Source: DATBDM01 sp036269915
GTDB taxonomy: Bacteria; Actinomycetota; Thermoleophilia; Solirubrobacterales; Solirubrobacteraceae
Assembly (NCBI GenBank): GCA_036269915.1
Contig: DATBDM010000195.1
Location: 1-21,828, forward strand
Direction: 5' to 3'
Length of the DNA: 21,828 bases
The position numbers and the translations under genes are program-made. Below the pieces are notes generated by a model that saw only the letters and a list, made by a program, of their open reading frames with translations, was not told where the DNA came from and did no database searches. Positions 20,059 to 21,828 of the stretch are shown piece after piece; position 1 is the stretch's first letter, and each line of letters starts with the position of its first letter.

Positions 20059-20907
20059 ATGGCCTCGCGGCGGCACCGACGCGGCTCCCACGACGAGGAG
20101 GAGCACGAGAACGAGGAGCGCTGGCTCGTGTCCTACGCGGACATGATGACGCTGCTCTTCTGCTTGTTCATGGTGCTGTTCGCCATCTCCTCGGTGAACA
20201 CGTCGAAGTTCGCGGCGCTCTCCAAGGCGCTCCAGGACGCGTTCTCGGGGGCGATCCTCTCCGGCGGCAAGAACGTCATGCAGTCCGGCTCGCAGACGCA
20301 GGGGCAGACGCCCGCCGCGCAGCCGCCGCTGCCGTCGATCACGCCGCTCTCGCAGCAGAGCAACTCGTCGCAGTCCTCCGGCCAGGAGTCGCCGGCCGAC
20401 AAGGCCGCGCTCAAGGAGCAGCAGGACTTCCTCGGCCTCAAGCGCCGCATCGACGCGCTCGCGCGCCAGCAGGGCGTGTCCGCCAGCGTGCACACCGAGG
20501 TCCGCCGCAACGGCCTGACGATCGAGCTGCTGACCGACGGCGTCTTCTTCGACTCCGGCTCCGCGACCCTGCTCGCGCCCGCTGTGCGGCTGCTCAACAA
20601 GGTCGGCGGCATCGTCGCCTCCGAGCGCGTTCATCCCGTCGTGGTCGAGGGCCACACGGACGCCCAGCCGATCCGCACGTCGCAGTACCCCTCCAACTGG
20701 CAGCTCTCCGGCGCCCGCGCCGCGGCCGTGGTCCAGAACCTGGCCGGCGACGGCGTCATGGAGCGCCGGCTGTCCCTCTCGGGCTTCGCGTCAGAGCGGC
20801 CCGCCGACACCAACTCGACCCCTCAGGGCCGGGCGCGCAACCGCCGGGTGGACATCGTCCTCACGCGGCTGCACCCGGCCGCCAAGGCCGCCGGGAGGCA
20901 GCCATGA
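20059..20907 (+). CDS. motB: Flagellar stator protein MotB
   Basis: The 282-residue protein has a charged cytosolic N-terminus with many Asp/Glu/His, then the single span WLVSYADMMTLLFCLFMVLF (about 22-41) with the ion-binding Asp at 28. A Gln/Ser-rich linker (about 65-120) includes the plug region. The OmpA-like peptidoglycan-binding domain follows (about 150-275), with GVFFDSGSATLLAPAVR, VVVEGHTDAQPIRT (EGHTD at 197-201), NWQLSGARAAAVVQNL and RARNRRVDIVLTR. It anchors the stator to the cell wall and conducts ions. Proton versus sodium use cannot be decided here. Its stop overlaps the fliL start by 4 nt. Confidence 0.97.
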   Translation: MASRRHRRGSHDEEEHENEERWLVSYADMMTLLFCLFMVLFAISSVNTSKFAALSKALQDAFSGAILSGGKNVMQSGSQTQGQTPAAQPPLPSITPLSQQSNSSQSSGQESPADKAALKEQQDFLGLKRRIDALARQQGVSASVHTEVRRNGLTIELLTDGVFFDSGSATLLAPAVRLLNKVGGIVASERVHPVVVEGHTDAQPIRTSQYPSNWQLSGARAAAVVQNLAGDGVMERRLSLSGFASERPADTNSTPQGRARNRRVDIVLTRLHPAAKAAGRQP

Positions 20908-21347
20908 ACAAGAAGCTCCTGATCATCCCGATCGTCCTGCTCGTCGTCCTCGGCGGCGCCTACAAGACCGTCCTCGCCAAGCCGGCCAAGGCTCCCAAGC
21001 CGAAGGTCGACGGCACCGTGTACGTCCTCGGCAAGGAGTTCCTCGTGAACCTCAAGGACGGTCGGTTCGCCAAGCTGACGGCGGCGCTCGTGCTCGCGCA
21101 CGACGACACCTCCACGGCCGCCGCGGGCGGCGAGGCCGCTCCGTCGCCGCCCGAGGGCTACGGCGCGATGACCCAGGAGGCGGTCGTGCGGGCGATCATC
21201 ACCGACGACCTCACGAACGCATCCGACGCGCAGCTGATCGAGGCCCACAGGCGCGAGGAGCTCCAGAAGGAGATCCTCAAGGACCTCAAGCGCAAGACCG
21301 ACGTCAAGGTCGAGGACGTCCTGTTCCCCGACGTCACCGTCCAGTGA
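20904..21347 (+). CDS. fliL: Flagellar basal body-associated protein FliL
   Basis: The 147-residue protein has a short basic N-terminus, one membrane span (about 5-21, LLIIPIVLLVVLGGAYK) and an extracytoplasmic domain. In that domain YVLGKEFLVNLKDGRFAKLT is the typical F-x-V-N-L start, and the end ELQKEILKDLKRKTDVKVEDVLF matches the conserved C-terminal part of FliL, cut here as two neighbouring motifs. A Gly/Pro-rich insert (about 75-88) interrupts the domain. FliL surrounds the stator and supports its activity. It overlaps motB by 4 nt and is 13 nt before fliN. Confidence 0.95.
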   Translation: MNKKLLIIPIVLLVVLGGAYKTVLAKPAKAPKPKVDGTVYVLGKEFLVNLKDGRFAKLTAALVLAHDDTSTAAAGGEAAPSPPEGYGAMTQEAVVRAIITDDLTNASDAQLIEAHRREELQKEILKDLKRKTDVKVEDVLFPDVTVQ

Positions 21348-21360
21348 TCCGAGGCCCGAG

Positions 21361-21795
21361 ATGAGCGATCCCGTCGACTACGTCCCCTTCGAGACCACGA
21401 TCACGGCCCAGCCCGCGGTCGCGGCCGAGCAGGCCGAGCTCGAGCGCCTCCATGACGTCCCCGTCGAGCTGGCGGTCGAGATCGGGCGCACGCGGATGAC
21501 CATCCGCGAGACGCTCGCGCTCGGGCCCGGCTCGATCGTGTCCCTCGACCGCCTCGCCGGCGATCCCGTCGACCTGCTCGTCAACGGCAAGCCGATCGCG
21601 CGTGGGGAAGTGGTGGTCATCGACGAGGAGTTCGGGCTGCGGGTGACGGAGGTCACGTCGCCCGTAACGTCGCCGAATCCCGGCGTAACGTCGCCGAACC
21701 CCGGAGGCCCCGGCGTCGCCGAGCCCAGCGCGACGGCCGCGTCCACGCAAGCCGGGGCCGCAGGGGTGGCAGGCGAAAGCAGTCTCACCGCCTGA
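21361..21795 (+). CDS. fliN: Flagellar motor switch protein FliN, with a repeat-derived tail
   Basis: The 144-residue protein has a short N-terminal helix (about 15-30) and a SpoA domain (about 31-99). The SpoA domain has HDVPVELAVEIGRTRMTIRE, LALGPGSIVSLDRLAGDPVD, LLVNGKPIARGEVVVIDEEF and GLRVTEV, all standard FliN. The family normally ends shortly after this point. Here another 45 or so residues follow: VTSP, then VTSPNPG twice and a Gly/Ala/Ser-rich end. The DNA for the tail is the second copy of the palindromic element with a 21-nt tandem duplication. FliN binds FliM/FliG in the C ring. No fliM lies between fliL and fliN, where Bacillus has it. The ATG at 21361 follows fliL by 13 nt. Confidence 0.95.
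   Translation: MSDPVDYVPFETTITAQPAVAAEQAELERLHDVPVELAVEIGRTRMTIRETLALGPGSIVSLDRLAGDPVDLLVNGKPIARGEVVVIDEEFGLRVTEVTSPVTSPNPGVTSPNPGGPGVAEPSATAASTQAGAAGVAGESSLTA
21664..21705 (+). repeat. 21-nt tandem duplication in fliN (VTSPNPG x2)
   Basis: Two consecutive 21-nt units (21664-21684 and 21685-21705) differ at two positions and each encodes VTSPNPG. A partial third unit (GTCACGTCGCC, 21654-21664, encoding VTSP) precedes them. The unit equals the first 21-22 nt of the palindromic element, so the duplication looks like slippage or an insertion footprint at that element's 5' end. Confidence 0.85.
21686..21778 (+). repeat. Structured palindromic element, copy 2 (inside 3' end of fliN)
   Basis: It has the same outer blocks as copy 1. 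TCGCC (21691-21695) pairs with GGCGA (21772-21776), ACCCC (21698-21702) with GGGGT (21763-21767), and GGCCCCGGC (21706-21714) with GCCGGGGCC (21751-21759). Relative to copy 1, an A-T pair has become G-C and one more G-C pair has been added, so both strands changed together. The apical 36 nt differ almost completely. The element is read in frame by fliN and encodes most of its tail. Total length is 93 nt, the same as copy 1. Confidence 0.8.
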
Positions 21796-21828
21796 CCGAC
21801 GGCCACGTAGGGCATGCTCCGCGCGTGA
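21796..21828 (+). other. Intergenic end of window
   Basis: After the fliN stop 33 nt remain. An ATG at 21814 is closed by TGA after four codons. The overlapping GTG at 21825 could open the next gene, in many clusters fliO or fliP, but nothing can be read. No promoter of the TMAAG-N14-GCCGAYYA type is convincing here. Confidence 0.3.

Noticed and set aside
21775..21802. Sigma-28-like promoter at the right end (GAAAG, 15 nt, ACCGACGG)
   Set aside because: The -35 lies in the repeated element, the spacing is 15 nt and the -10 is poor, and the following start codon cannot be confirmed inside the window.
1..21828. tRNA, rRNA, CRISPR arrays, insertion sequences, attachment sites
   Set aside because: None seen. 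The window is continuous flagellar coding DNA with short gaps, no transposase or integrase, and no regularly spaced repeats.

Overview
The window is almost entirely flagellar. It has very high GC (roughly 70% by eye) with strong third-position GC bias. The gene set is that of a monoderm: no flgH or flgI (outer-membrane L/P-ring genes) lies beside flgG/flgJ, FlgE and FlgD are the short Bacillus-like forms, and flbD, flaG, fliW and a stand-alone FlhB-C gene are present. The best guess is a motile Actinomycetota, possibly class Thermoleophilia (Solirubrobacter/Conexibacter/Patulibacter-like). The taxon is inference from gene content and base composition, not from a search.

Layout. Positions 1-4666, minus strand: flgF - flgG - flgJ (rod-binding domain only) - flgN - flgK - flgL - fliW (fliW runs off the left edge). 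After a divergent intergenic region with a large hairpin, all remaining genes are on the plus strand: a small FliK-like gene with a stand-alone FlhB C-domain gene (4861-5692); the flagellar sigma factor fliA (5793-6608); flaG-fliD; fliS with a FliT-like gene; flgB-flgC-fliE-fliF-fliG-fliH-fliI (9269-15094); fliJ-lytic transglycosylase-fliK-flgD-flgE (15143-18797); and flbD-motA-motB-fliL-fliN (18967-21795). Most genes overlap by 1-4 nt, so translation is probably coupled.

How it fits together. FliF/FliG/FliN form the MS and C rings. FliE, FlgB, FlgC, FlgF and FlgG form the rod, FlgD/FlgE/FliK the hook, and FlgK/FlgL/FliD the junctions and cap. FlgN, FliS and the FliT-like protein are export chaperones, FliH/FliI/FliJ the export ATPase complex, and MotA/MotB/FliL the stator. 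The SLT transglycosylase probably opens peptidoglycan for the rod. Flagellin, csrA, fliM, flgM, fliO/P/Q/R, full flhB/flhA and chemotaxis genes are not in the window.

Main signals beyond the genes. (1) Seven intergenic sites share a sigma-28-like pattern, T(C/A/T)(A/C)AG - 14 nt - (G)CCGAYYA or close variants. (2) At six of them the start codon lies only 7-10 nt after the -10 element, which predicts nearly leaderless mRNAs. (3) Two copies of an imperfect-palindrome element of about 93 nt occur, one right after flgE and one inside the 3' end of fliN. They have near-identical flanks, a variable apical part and a stem (P3) with compensatory changes, so they look like a structured RNA or a palindromic mobile repeat. 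The fliN copy encodes a repetitive C-terminal tail. I could not match this element to a riboswitch class I know, and it is the most likely undescribed item here.
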